Part shown: one piece after another, positions 1-7,252 of the stretch
Numbering within the stretch: the stretch's first letter is position 1
How the letters are laid out: each line of letters opens with the position of its first letter
Origin: Bacillota bacterium
Lineage (GTDB): Bacteria; Bacillota_I; Bacilli_A; RFN20; CAG-826
Direction of reading: 5' to 3'
Assembly: GCA_003501485.1 (NCBI GenBank)
Contig: DNPJ01000112.1
Coordinates: forward strand, 1-7,801
Length of the DNA stretch: 7,801 nucleotides
Notes under the pieces: model-generated
What the model was told of the DNA's origin: nothing
What the model saw: only the letters and a program-made list of their open reading frames with translations
Databases searched by the model: none
Position numbers and translations under genes: made by a program

Positions 1-1050
1 GGTATAAGCCAATATGCTAGCACAATACTTTCTAATAATTCTAATTTTTGGAATAGTGAAATTGAATTTTTTCCATTTAATAATTGCATTGTAAACAGGA
101 AGCCTGGAACGAATGGCAAATTATCATTTCGCAACATTTTAAATTTTTTTAAAACTAGAAAACTTCTATCTAGAGAATTAAAAAAGAATAATTATGATGC
201 GATATATTTAAACACATCATACGGTGCAGCTTTACTTAAAGATTTATTCACTTTAAAAAAGAAATATAAAAAGAAATATAAAATATTTTTGCATATACAT
301 TTTGCAGGCTTTAACAATATTTTCACTAAAAATATAGTGATAAGTAAAATAATTAAGAAGAATATTTTAAGCAGGACAACAAATATTATTTCACTTTCTT
401 CACAATTTAAAAAAGAATTGGTGTTAAAGGGTTTTGATGAAAATAAAATAAGTGTTTTATACAATTATTTCGACCCAATGCTTCCTTCAATAAATGAAGA
501 TTTTATAATTAATAAGTACAAAAATATTAATAAACCGATTACTTTTCTTTTCGTCGGTTCACTTGACCAACGAAAAGGCTTTTATGACTTAATTGAGACG
601 TTTAAAAATCTTAACCCAGATAAAATAAATTTAGCAATATGTGGGAAACCAAATGATTATAAATCAGAATATACTTTAAATGAAATAAAAAATAATAAAA
701 TCTTTAATTACTATGGCTATGTTAGCGGAAACGAAAAGAATAACGTATTTTTAAAATCAAATGTATTAGTTTTACCTTCGTACGCTGAAGGACTGCCAAT
801 TACAATTCTAGAAGCACTAAATTTTGGCTTACCTATAATTTCAACAAATGTTGGTGCAATACCCGAAATAATTGATGAAAGTATAGGTATTCTAATCAAA
901 CCAGGAGATTTAGATGGACTACGAAATACAATTGCAATGTTTTCAAACTGCAATATCTTAAAAAATACAGGTATTAATTGTTTAAAACAATCTAAAAAGT
1001 ACACTTTTGACGAATTTTCAAAAAATCTTATTAATATTTTAAAAGGATAA
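1..1050 (+). CDS. GT4-family glycosyltransferase (5' end outside window)
   Basis: This gene probably transfers a sugar from a nucleotide-sugar donor to a lipid-linked repeat unit at the inner face of the membrane. The reading frame is open from base 1 to the TAA at 1048-1050 (349 residues visible). It begins at GISQYAST, which resembles the glycine-rich donor loop near the N-terminus of GT-B enzymes, so perhaps only 10-20 residues are missing. In visible numbering, the second Rossmann domain opens with FVGSLDQRKG (184-193). The GT4 EX7E motif is E263/E271 in YAEGLPITILEAL, followed by the usual PIISTNVGAIPEII stretch. No transmembrane segment is seen. A TTG codon at 289 is internal and is not the start. 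It is the only plus-strand gene here and converges with the minus-strand operon. GT4 membership is secure; donor, acceptor and linkage cannot be told from sequence. Confidence 0.93.
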   Translation, partial: GISQYASTILSNNSNFWNSEIEFFPFNNCIVNRKPGTNGKLSFRNILNFFKTRKLLSRELKKNNYDAIYLNTSYGAALLKDLFTLKKKYKKKYKIFLHIHFAGFNNIFTKNIVISKIIKKNILSRTTNIISLSSQFKKELVLKGFDENKISVLYNYFDPMLPSINEDFIINKYKNINKPITFLFVGSLDQRKGFYDLIETFKNLNPDKINLAICGKPNDYKSEYTLNEIKNNKIFNYYGYVSGNEKNNVFLKSNVLVLPSYAEGLPITILEALNFGLPIISTNVGAIPEIIDESIGILIKPGDLDGLRNTIAMFSNCNILKNTGINCLKQSKKYTFDEFSKNLINILKG

Positions 1051-1303
1051 TTCGTTTAACTTATATGCATTATTATATTTTTAGTAAAATAGTTTTTCTA
1101 AAATCAGAATAAAATGAAGCAACAACAGTAATACTATAATAGCATAAAGTTATTCTCATAATTAATGCAAAAGCATTGGCAAATCATAAACTTCAACGAA
1201 GAAGTATTATTAGCAATTCAAAACTCGTTTTTTGGTTTGTCCTAACATATTTAAAGAGGAGTATATATATTCTAAATAACTTCCAAATTCCGTTGTTAAA
1301 TCA
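1051..1303. other. Convergent intergenic junction without a recognisable gene
   Basis: These 253 bases separate the stop of the plus-strand glycosyltransferase from the stop of the minus-strand propeller gene. I see no RNA gene and no GC-rich hairpin with a U-tract in either direction. Short inverted repeats occur at 1164-1177 (AATGC, four A, GCATT), 1190-1205 (ACTTC/GAAGT) and 1296-1312 (TTAAAT/ATTTAA), all too weak to call terminators. Several frames are open over 1143-1308 by more than is usual for such AT-rich DNA. One is a 32-residue minus-strand frame (1308-1210) with protein-like composition, possibly the tail of a lost gene. Function is unknown; a recombination junction is an inference. 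Confidence 0.6.
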
Positions 1304-2413
1304 TTAATTTAATTCTTTTTTAACATTATATACAAACAATGTTTCATTTCTTTTTAAAGAATGAGAGAACACAGCTAAATATTTTGAAGAAGTATTACAT
1401 GTAAACATAAATGTCCCGAACCCAAAATATTTAATAGATAAGCAGTCCTTTTTAATTGCTGTTATTTTTTTTAATTTATTATTAGTAATGTCATAATAGT
1501 ACAAAATTGATTCATTGCTTCTAATACCTCCACTAGTTCCATCGATCTTTAAACAAACGTTGTTGCCTTGTTCATCTTTCATTAAATTGTATTCGACACA
1601 GGTTGAAAAATATATGCATGTATTTGAACAAAGACCATAAACAACAGAGCCTTCAATCGGGAAGAATTTTTCAAATGAAGAAGTTATGATATTGTAAACG
1701 AACAGTTTATTTTCAAAATACGGATTATCAGTTAAATAATAAAGAAAATCATTTTTGAAAGTTGCTACACATGTACGAAAATCTTGCTTTCCGCTTAGAA
1801 TGTGTATTGGTTCGCACGTGAATGTTTTTTTTGGAAAGCACAAAATATTAGATTCGTTGTTTTCGTCTCCGGTAAAACAAAATAAATCACCATTATACTC
1901 TTTTAATAAATGTATATGTCTAATTGTTCCGGGTTTGAAGCTATAAACAATAGAATGATTTTTATTTTGATCTCTTTCATAGATGCAGATATTTTGATTG
2001 TCTTTTTTAGTCGGATATTCTCCGTAATACGTTTTTCCGTTACTAGAAAGACAAATTGAAAGTAGTCTTCTTGCCGCATGATTAAGTTTTTGCTCACGGC
2101 AGAAAGTATTTGAGTTTAAATTATACGAACAAAAATATCCGTTAAAAGAAAATAATATTTCATTTTTGCTTTCATCAAAAACTGGAGAGAAAATATATTG
2201 TCTAAAAAGTCTTCTTAAAAGAGGGAATAGCGACAAAATTTTTTCTTTAAAACTAAGAGGTATTTTTCCAATTAAAGTCTCTTTTTTAGTATCGAAATTA
2301 AACAATATAAATTTGCCACTCCAATAATAAATCAATGTCAAATCATCTAACCAGCAAACTGGCTGAGCATGTTTTTTATAGAACAACGGCTGAATAAAGC
2401 TATTTTGTTTCAT
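1304..2413 (-). CDS. Cytoplasmic beta-propeller protein, BNR/sialidase-like family, role unknown
   Basis: This 369-residue protein has repeated short beta-strand segments ending in aromatic/hydrophobic triplets, such as KFILFNFD, ENKLFVYN and ESILYYYD, as in beta-propellers. From memory it fits a family found near polysaccharide genes and often labelled BNR-repeat or glycosidase-like. The matching motifs are GEY (131-133), HIH (166-168), TGDE (181-184), LTDNP (227-231) and STCVE (270-274). These polar residues may line one pocket, so an enzyme is plausible, but the substrate is unknown. There is no signal peptide or membrane segment, so it should act in the cytoplasm. ATG at 2413 is chosen because an AAAGGA site lies 6 bases upstream; a longer frame to 2512 lies inside the preceding gene. 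It overlaps that glycosyltransferase by 14 bases and is the last gene of the operon. Propeller fold is likely; catalytic function is inference. Confidence 0.8.
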   Translation of the reverse strand: MKQNSFIQPLFYKKHAQPVCWLDDLTLIYYWSGKFILFNFDTKKETLIGKIPLSFKEKILSLFPLLRRLFRQYIFSPVFDESKNEILFSFNGYFCSYNLNSNTFCREQKLNHAARRLLSICLSSNGKTYYGEYPTKKDNQNICIYERDQNKNHSIVYSFKPGTIRHIHLLKEYNGDLFCFTGDENNESNILCFPKKTFTCEPIHILSGKQDFRTCVATFKNDFLYYLTDNPYFENKLFVYNIITSSFEKFFPIEGSVVYGLCSNTCIYFSTCVEYNLMKDEQGNNVCLKIDGTSGGIRSNESILYYYDITNNKLKKITAIKKDCLSIKYFGFGTFMFTCNTSSKYLAVFSHSLKRNETLFVYNVKKELN

Positions 2414-3488
2414 GAATAATCCTTTCAATAAATTCAATCCATTGTTTAGAAATTGTTTGCGAAGAATAATAATCACGCATTTTAAAATTAGCTCTTCTAT
2501 ACTCGGCAACAAGAGTATCGTTATTGTACAAAAAACACATTTTATTAATTAAATCTTGTTGATTATCATTGTTAAAAAGCAATCCATTTCTATATGACAA
2601 TAATTCTCTGCTTCCACCGATCGGACAGTCAGACGCAATGCAAGGCATTCCGTTTATAAGTGCTTCTAGCAATGAATTTGGCATTCCTTCATAAAAAGAC
2701 GAATTGATGAATAAAGAGCAATTGTAACTATCTTCAATCCAAGTCTTCGAATTACCACAAAGTTGAACAATGTTCGATAAATTAAGACTATCTACAAGTT
2801 CAGCCAATTTATCTTTCAACGAACCTTCTCCAAAAATTTTCAATCGAGATGATGGATACAATTTGTTAAATTGAAAAAAAGCATTAATTAATAGTGGGAA
2901 ATTCTTTTGTTCCTCAAGGCGCCCAACACTTATAATATTTCCGTTTGTCTTTGCCTCTAAATCAATATTATTAATAACTGGCAAGACAGGATTTTTAATA
3001 ACTTGAACAGGGCATTTAATTTTGTTGTTAAAATAGTTTTTAGCATCTTCTGTTTGAAAAACAATACCATCTGCATTCTTAAATGCCAACTCTTTAAAAA
3101 ACCTTCTTATTTTACTTTGTGGGTCTTGATATGGATTATTTCTTTCCGATGCAATATGAATAGTTCCATTGAATCGTTTCAAAGATAAAAAAACGCAAAA
3201 ATTTACATTAGGTAAAAATGATATCACTACTTCATAATGGTTGTTTTTAAAGTGTTTTTTAAGAAGAAACACTTTATTTAAAAATGAACTATTTTTCTTT
3301 TTGCAACATGAAAGAAGAGGAATTAAATTAATTTTTTTATCAAGGTCATAAAAACTTATTTTTTTTTGGGCGGAAATCATTATTAAATCAACTTCGTGAC
3401 CTAATTCAACAAATTCGTTACAAAGCATTGAAGCAACTCTTTCTGCTCCACCGCTCTCCATTGTATCAATACAAAAACAAATTTTCAT
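2400..3488 (-). CDS. GT4-family glycosyltransferase, polysaccharide repeat-unit assembly
   Basis: This 362-residue protein has full family length and complete GT-B architecture. The N-terminal domain starts MKICFCIDTM and carries SGGAERV (12-18), the donor-loop signature of the GGAER group that includes PglH- and AmsD-like enzymes. SERNNP (114-119) is another group signature. The C-terminal domain opens at SVGRLEEQKNF (187-197) and has the EX7E pair E267/E275 in YEGMPNSLLEAL, followed by a CPIGGSREL segment that normally contacts the donor. It should add a sugar to an undecaprenyl-diphosphate-linked intermediate in the cytoplasm. ATG 3488 lies only 4 bases after the wzy stop and no good Shine-Dalgarno is visible, so translation is probably coupled. 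An A9 tract occurs at codons 41-44. Sugar specificity cannot be assigned. Confidence 0.93.
   Translation of the reverse strand: MKICFCIDTMESGGAERVASMLCNEFVELGHEVDLIMISAQKKISFYDLDKKINLIPLLSCCKKKNSSFLNKVFLLKKHFKNNHYEVVISFLPNVNFCVFLSLKRFNGTIHIASERNNPYQDPQSKIRRFFKELAFKNADGIVFQTEDAKNYFNNKIKCPVQVIKNPVLPVINNIDLEAKTNGNIISVGRLEEQKNFPLLINAFFQFNKLYPSSRLKIFGEGSLKDKLAELVDSLNLSNIVQLCGNSKTWIEDSYNCSLFINSSFYEGMPNSLLEALINGMPCIASDCPIGGSRELLSYRNGLLFNNDNQQDLINKMCFLYNNDTLVAEYRRANFKMRDYYSSQTISKQWIEFIERIIHETK
2420..2425 (-). promoter_or_regulatory. Ribosome binding site of the propeller gene
   Basis: AAAGGA on the minus strand, 6 bases before ATG 2413-2411. It lies inside the end of the upstream glycosyltransferase gene and settles the start of the propeller gene against the longer open frame. 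Confidence 0.75.
3359..3367 (-). repeat. A9 homopolymer tract inside a glycosyltransferase gene
   Basis: Nine consecutive A on the coding strand, across codons 41-44 (Q-K-K-I) of the GT4 gene. It is the longest single-base run I saw inside a coding region here. Slippage of one base would truncate the protein early, but A8 runs are also common in this AT-rich window, so a phase-variation role is only possible. Confidence 0.5.
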
Positions 3489-3492
3489 ATAT

Positions 3493-4698
3493 CTATATCT
3501 TAATTAAACAATAATCGTTTTTCAAAACGTTATTATTTTTACTTTTTTTATAAATTCCAAGTGAACCAGAATAACTAATAAAAGCAAAAACGAAAGCATT
3601 AAATTTTGATGTATATGTAACTCCTAAAAACTCTCTTGAAATTAGAAAAACTAAAAGTGTAATTATAATGGGATTATATTTATTCTTTTTGTCTATCAAA
3701 TCATAAAAAGCGACAAAAAATATTGAATAATATAATAAAAGTCCAACAACGCCAGTATTGCACAAAAGCTCCGTTATATTAGCATGACTATAGGTATCAG
3801 TACCTGAATATACATAAAAGCCATTTAAACCAACACCAAAAATTAGATGACGACTTCCAAAATATGTTGCATAATCTTGCCATAAAATTCGTGTAGCAGT
3901 TGAATAATCTGTTGAATAGTTAAGACCAGTCATCATATTAAACATATCAATTAATCTTTTTTTAAGCATTGAAAATGTGGGCAGCGTAAATAAAAGAACA
4001 ACGCCGGCAATTATAACAACCAATCCAATAATCAGAACAATTGGTTTTTTCTTAAATCTGATAATAAAAATTGTTAGTGAAGAGAGTGTCACACCAACTA
4101 AAAAAGTTCTACTTGCAGTAAGTATTCCAACATAAAAAGAAACAACGAAGGGAATTAAAAAAAGTAAATTAATTGTTTTTTTTGAAAAAAATGCGTAATA
4201 GAGTGAAAGAATGCAACATCCCGCAAAATAATAAGCAACAGTATTTACGTTGTCAAAATAATTATCTACTGCCAATCTGTTAGATCCAAAATTTGAAAAA
4301 GATAAAATGTCTTTTCGATAATGTAAAACAAATAAAAAAACGAAAAGCGTTAACGAGTAAATGGCTAATCTGATAATTAGATCATTATTCCCGACTTGTT
4401 CAAGCATAAAGAAAATAATAACGAAACTAAATGCTAAAAGAACGACGGTAAGCAAATATCTGAATTGATGGGATAAAAGTATTGTGCCTATTGATGAAAA
4501 AACTGCAAATAATGGCATTGTTGCAATTCTCAAATTTGTTTTTTTGTAATCGTAAAATAAAAATCTATAAGCAACTACAATAATAGTAAACAAAGCAAAA
4601 ATTCCATAGACCAAGTAATTAAATGGTTTCCTATCACTAAAATATGGGGTGGAAAAAATGTATGATGAAAAAAGAACTAACATGCATACATAGAGCAC
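3493..4698 (-). CDS. wzy: O-antigen/capsule polymerase, Wzy-like integral membrane protein
   Basis: A strongly hydrophobic 401-residue protein with about ten membrane segments. It probably joins lipid-linked repeat units at the outer face of the cytoplasmic membrane. The pattern matches the Wzy/WaaL (O-antigen ligase-like) superfamily: TASRTFLVG (194-202) in a mid-protein helix, a long hydrophilic loop at about 245-305 with several Arg and His, then GVGLNGF (288-294) and SHANITELLCNTGVVG (304-319). The last corresponds to the usual H-N-x-x-x-x-x-L...G-x-x-G region. Such proteins have little sequence identity, so repeat-unit specificity is not predictable. The start is uncertain. GTG 4698 is listed, but no ribosome site precedes it. 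The frame stays open to 4764, and ATT at 4740 would add a lysine-rich cytoplasmic tail and overlap the preceding gene by 10 bases. It ends 4 bases before the GT4 gene. Confidence 0.88.
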   Translation of the reverse strand: MLYVCMLVLFSSYIFSTPYFSDRKPFNYLVYGIFALFTIIVVAYRFLFYDYKKTNLRIATMPLFAVFSSIGTILLSHQFRYLLTVVLLAFSFVIIFFMLEQVGNNDLIIRLAIYSLTLFVFLFVLHYRKDILSFSNFGSNRLAVDNYFDNVNTVAYYFAGCCILSLYYAFFSKKTINLLFLIPFVVSFYVGILTASRTFLVGVTLSSLTIFIIRFKKKPIVLIIGLVVIIAGVVLLFTLPTFSMLKKRLIDMFNMMTGLNYSTDYSTATRILWQDYATYFGSRHLIFGVGLNGFYVYSGTDTYSHANITELLCNTGVVGLLLYYSIFFVAFYDLIDKKNKYNPIIITLLVFLISREFLGVTYTSKFNAFVFAFISYSGSLGIYKKSKNNNVLKNDYCLIKI

Positions 4699-4730
4699 TT
4701 TTTTTAGTTTTTTAGACGATTTAAGTTTGT

Positions 4731-5951
4731 TTACAAAAATTTCCGTATGGTATTTCCTCTCTTCCTAAATAAAATTATTAACAACACAATAATAAAAAGG
4801 ACAAACATAACTAAATAACCAACCAATGAAAAATACGAAAAAACAAGTGGTATTTTTGTGATTGAATTTATAATGAATAAAATAATATATGGTAATAAAA
4901 AAGAACAAAAAATAACATTAAGATCCCTTAAATTGTGTATTGATATAGATAACACTAGAACGATTAAAAAAGCTAGAAACATCACAAAGCTTAACACAAA
5001 CAAGAGAATTGAGACAAAACTATTTCCTAAATTCCTGCCAAAAATATAGTTGTAGTCAAAAACATCAGATAATTGAACGCTCTTATTTTTTAGATTAAAT
5101 GACGACAAACTAAATGAAAAGTCGTTTGACTGAAAATATGATTTCATTTTTTTTATTTTATGCATATTTTGATAATCATATTTGTTAAAAATATATGTAG
5201 ATTCTAGTTTTAGAGATTTTGGAAAAAGAATATAACTAATAACATATTCGCCAAAGTTCTGCGATACATTCTCATGAAATTGACCAGATTCAAAATAAAC
5301 ATTAGATATGGTAAAAAGATACGAACTATTATTTATAGCAACTTGAGTGTTTGTGCCAAGCAGTTTTTCATATTGTTCAATGTTATAGTTACCATTACTA
5401 TCAGCACGCTCGCCTCTATTAAAAAGAAGTTGATTTGCTCTTGTTTGCGATATTGCAAAAAAATTAATTGCGTTTGGTCCAATGATGTTATTACCTTTGA
5501 ACATAAGTTTGATATCGTAAACTTCATGTTTATAAAAATCTTCATATTCGGTGTTATAATTATTACCACAACAAATAAATGAAATATTATCCTCAACATT
5601 TATTTCTTTAAAAAAACAATTATTAGTTTTGCCTCCATTAACTGTTGATAAAAAACTAAAATTAGATTTTCTAAAAATGTATTTCCAATAATAATATTCG
5701 TTGTATGTGTTTGGCATTGCGCTTTTTGTTTCCTCGTCCTTTGGTGAAACCTGAACAGAAATATAATCTGTGTTAGAATTCTTAGAAACAAATTCTGAAA
5801 TATTTACTCCAGCTGACTCAACAATAGCATTTTCATTCATTATACCAGAGCAAAAGCAGACACAACTAGAACAAAAAGAACTAATCAGGCATATTAAAAA
5901 TTGTGTAATTTTTTTTGTTTTTTTTATTTTATTCGATAAATAAACGAACAT
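4731..5951 (-). CDS. Membrane protein with MacB/FtsX-like topology, no adjacent ATPase
   Basis: This 406-residue protein has one N-terminal membrane segment (about 16-36, with five Cys), a large extracytoplasmic domain (about 40-308), and three C-terminal helices (about 311-337, 346-364 and 369-395) before a basic tail. This 1+3 layout is that of MacB/FtsX-type permeases. In the external domain, FFAISQTRANQLL (164-176) followed by YEKLLGTNTQVAI (194-206) resembles the ISxxxAxxL...LLGxxI pattern of MacB periplasmic core domains. No partner ATPase is in the window. It might be a regulator or export helper of polysaccharide synthesis rather than a transporter. ATG 5951 lies 8 bases after the ugd stop. 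No strong ribosome site is seen, so coupling is likely. The next Met (38) would remove the first helix. Topology is well supported; the family link is tentative. Confidence 0.72.
   Translation of the reverse strand: MFVYLSNKIKKTKKITQFLICLISSFCSSCVCFCSGIMNENAIVESAGVNISEFVSKNSNTDYISVQVSPKDEETKSAMPNTYNEYYYWKYIFRKSNFSFLSTVNGGKTNNCFFKEINVEDNISFICCGNNYNTEYEDFYKHEVYDIKLMFKGNNIIGPNAINFFAISQTRANQLLFNRGERADSNGNYNIEQYEKLLGTNTQVAINNSSYLFTISNVYFESGQFHENVSQNFGEYVISYILFPKSLKLESTYIFNKYDYQNMHKIKKMKSYFQSNDFSFSLSSFNLKNKSVQLSDVFDYNYIFGRNLGNSFVSILLFVLSFVMFLAFLIVLVLSISIHNLRDLNVIFCSFLLPYIILFIINSITKIPLVFSYFSLVGYLVMFVLFIIVLLIILFRKRGNTIRKFL
5909..5925 (-). repeat. Double A8 tract (A8-C-A8) near the start of the MacB-like gene
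   Basis: On the coding strand, two runs of eight A are separated by one C, encoding the lysine-rich N-terminal tail (K-K-T-K-K) just before the first membrane segment, at about codons 9-15. Being so close to the start, a slipped base would abolish the protein. The lysines also fit the positive-inside rule, which is the plainer explanation. Confidence 0.45.
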
Positions 5952-5959
5952 ATTTTAAA

Positions 5960-7168
5960 TCAATCTCTATTTAATAAATCTCTTGTATATACTTTGCTTT
6001 TTACATCATCTAAAGAAATATCATACCTATTAGCAATAATGATACTTGATTGCTTTTTAAATTTGCCAAAATCTTTAATAACAACACAATTAAAAAATTT
6101 TTTATCTTCAAGTGTTGGTTCATATATGATAATTTTTACACCCTTTGCATGCAATCTTTTCATTACACCTTGAATAGATGAATGTCGAAAATTATCACTG
6201 CCAGATTTCATAGTAAGCCTATAAATTCCTATTGTTATATCATCTTGACTGTTGTTCTTGTATCCTGCTTTTCTTAAAACTGAGTCACAAATAAACTGTT
6301 TTCGTGTTCTATTTGATTCTACTATTGCAGAAATCAGATTTTCAGGAACGTCCTCAAAATTGGCTTTTAATTCTTTTGTATCCTTAGGCAAACAATAACC
6401 ACCATAGCCAAAAGAAGGATTATTGTAATAATTCCCAATTCTAGGATCACCGCACACCCCTTTAATAATCTCCAATGTATCCAAATGTTTTGTCTGCGCA
6501 AAAGTATCTAACTCATTAAAATACGCCACTCTTAACGCTAAATATGTGTTAGCAAACAATTTGACAGCTTCTGCTTCTGTAGATCCAATAATATGCGTCT
6601 CAATATCTTTTTTGATTGCGCCACATTTTAATAATTCAATAAATTCTTTTGCCTTAGAAAGATAAGGCTCTTTCCTTTCTGGAACACCTACAACTATTCT
6701 TGAAGGATATAAATTATCATAAAGAGCTTTTCCTTCTCTTAAAAATTCTGGTGAAAAAAGTATTTTATCATAACCAAGTTTATTTCTTATAAAATTTGTA
6801 AACCCTACACCAACTGTAGATTTAACCACAATCCACGCATTAGAATTAACTCGTTTTATTTGATTAATTACCGATTCAACACTAGATGTATCAAATTTAT
6901 TCGTTTCACTATCATAATTCGTGGGAGTCGCTATAATAACTAAATCAGAATTTTTATATGCGTTGTCTCCATCTAAAGTTGCTGTTAAATCTAATCTTTT
7001 GTATTGCAAATACTCTTCAATTTCTTTGTCAATTATCGGGGATTTTTTCTTATTTATCAAATCAATTTTAGATTTCGACACGTCTACTGCATATACTTCA
7101 TTATGCTGAGCTAAAAGCACAGCATTTGATAACCCAACATATCCTATTCCTGCAACTGAAATTTTCAT
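5960..7168 (-). CDS. ugd: UDP-glucose 6-dehydrogenase (HasB type)
   Basis: This cytoplasmic enzyme oxidises UDP-glucose to UDP-glucuronate with two NAD+, supplying uronic acid for an acidic polysaccharide. The 402-residue product equals streptococcal HasB in length. Visible motifs are the NAD-binding GIGYVGLS (7-14), ATPTNYD (80-86), KSTVGVGFT (116-124, with T118), [20 protein letters not shown] (138-157, with E141 and E145), [20 protein letters not shown] (198-217, with K203 and N207), and the catalytic-cysteine loop [12 protein letters not shown] (253-264, C259 and D263). All key residues are present, so it should be active. ATG 7168 is chosen over an in-frame ATG at 7213 because AAGGA lies 7 bases upstream and the family begins directly with MKIxVAGxGYVG. 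It is the first gene of the minus-strand operon, 8 bases before the MacB-like gene. A GDP-mannose dehydrogenase is less likely given the HasB-like sequence. Confidence 0.97.
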   Translation of the reverse strand: MKISVAGIGYVGLSNAVLLAQHNEVYAVDVSKSKIDLINKKKSPIIDKEIEEYLQYKRLDLTATLDGDNAYKNSDLVIIATPTNYDSETNKFDTSSVESVINQIKRVNSNAWIVVKSTVGVGFTNFIRNKLGYDKILFSPEFLREGKALYDNLYPSRIVVGVPERKEPYLSKAKEFIELLKCGAIKKDIETHIIGSTEAEAVKLFANTYLALRVAYFNELDTFAQTKHLDTLEIIKGVCGDPRIGNYYNNPSFGYGGYCLPKDTKELKANFEDVPENLISAIVESNRTRKQFICDSVLRKAGYKNNSQDDITIGIYRLTMKSGSDNFRHSSIQGVMKRLHAKGVKIIIYEPTLEDKKFFNCVVIKDFGKFKKQSSIIIANRYDISLDDVKSKVYTRDLLNRD

Positions 7169-7175
7169 TTTATTT

Positions 7176-7180
7176 TCCTT
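7176..7180 (-). promoter_or_regulatory. Ribosome binding site of ugd
   Basis: AAGGA on the minus strand, 7 bases before ATG 7168-7166. It supports the short start, which begins the protein at the dinucleotide-binding strand. Confidence 0.8.
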
Positions 7181-7220
7181 AAATCCCTTAGTTTTATATG
7201 ATAACATATTCATTATTAAA

Positions 7221-7252
7221 AGTATAATATCCAGAAATTTTTGTTAATTGAA
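7221..7252 (-). promoter_or_regulatory. Candidate promoter of the ugd-led operon, at the IS end
   Basis: Two overlapping sigma-A-like readings exist on the minus strand. One pairs TTAACA (7247-7242, 5 of 6 with TTGACA) with TATACT (7226-7221, 5 of 6 with TATAAT) at a 15-base spacer. The other pairs TTCAAT (7252-7247, weak) with TATTAT (7229-7224) at 17 bases. Either would start transcription about 40-50 bases before the ugd ATG. The -35-like element falls in sequence that may belong to the IS end. AT-rich DNA gives such matches by chance, so this is tentative. Confidence 0.35.

Noticed and set aside
717..1004. 95-residue minus-strand open frame
   Set aside because: It is antisense to the conserved C-terminal domain of the GT4 gene, which has a full set of motifs.
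1164..1177. AATGC-AAAA-GCATT hairpin
   Set aside because: Five-base stem with no U-tract on either strand; expected by chance.
1296..1320. Inverted repeat TTAAAT/ATTTAA followed by a T-rich stretch, resembling a terminator for the plus-strand gene
   Set aside because: The stem is only six A-T pairs and overlaps the end of the opposite gene; too weak for an intrinsic terminator.
2414..2512. N-terminal extension of the propeller gene to 2512
   Set aside because: It lies fully inside the glycosyltransferase gene in another frame, and a good ribosome site marks ATG 2413.
5274..5582. 102-residue open frame on the plus strand
   Set aside because: It lies antisense to the MacB-like gene, has no ribosome site, and is a low-complexity shadow of AT-rich coding DNA.
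5849..5890. Cysteine-rich N-terminal segment of the MacB-like protein as a lipoprotein signal
   Set aside because: No cysteine is preceded by a proper lipobox (small residue at -1, Leu-type at -3); a signal anchor fits better.
7169..7213. N-terminal extension of ugd from ATG 7213
   Set aside because: HasB-type proteins start at MKIxVAGxGYVG, and AAGGA precedes ATG 7168; the extra 15 residues do not look like family sequence.
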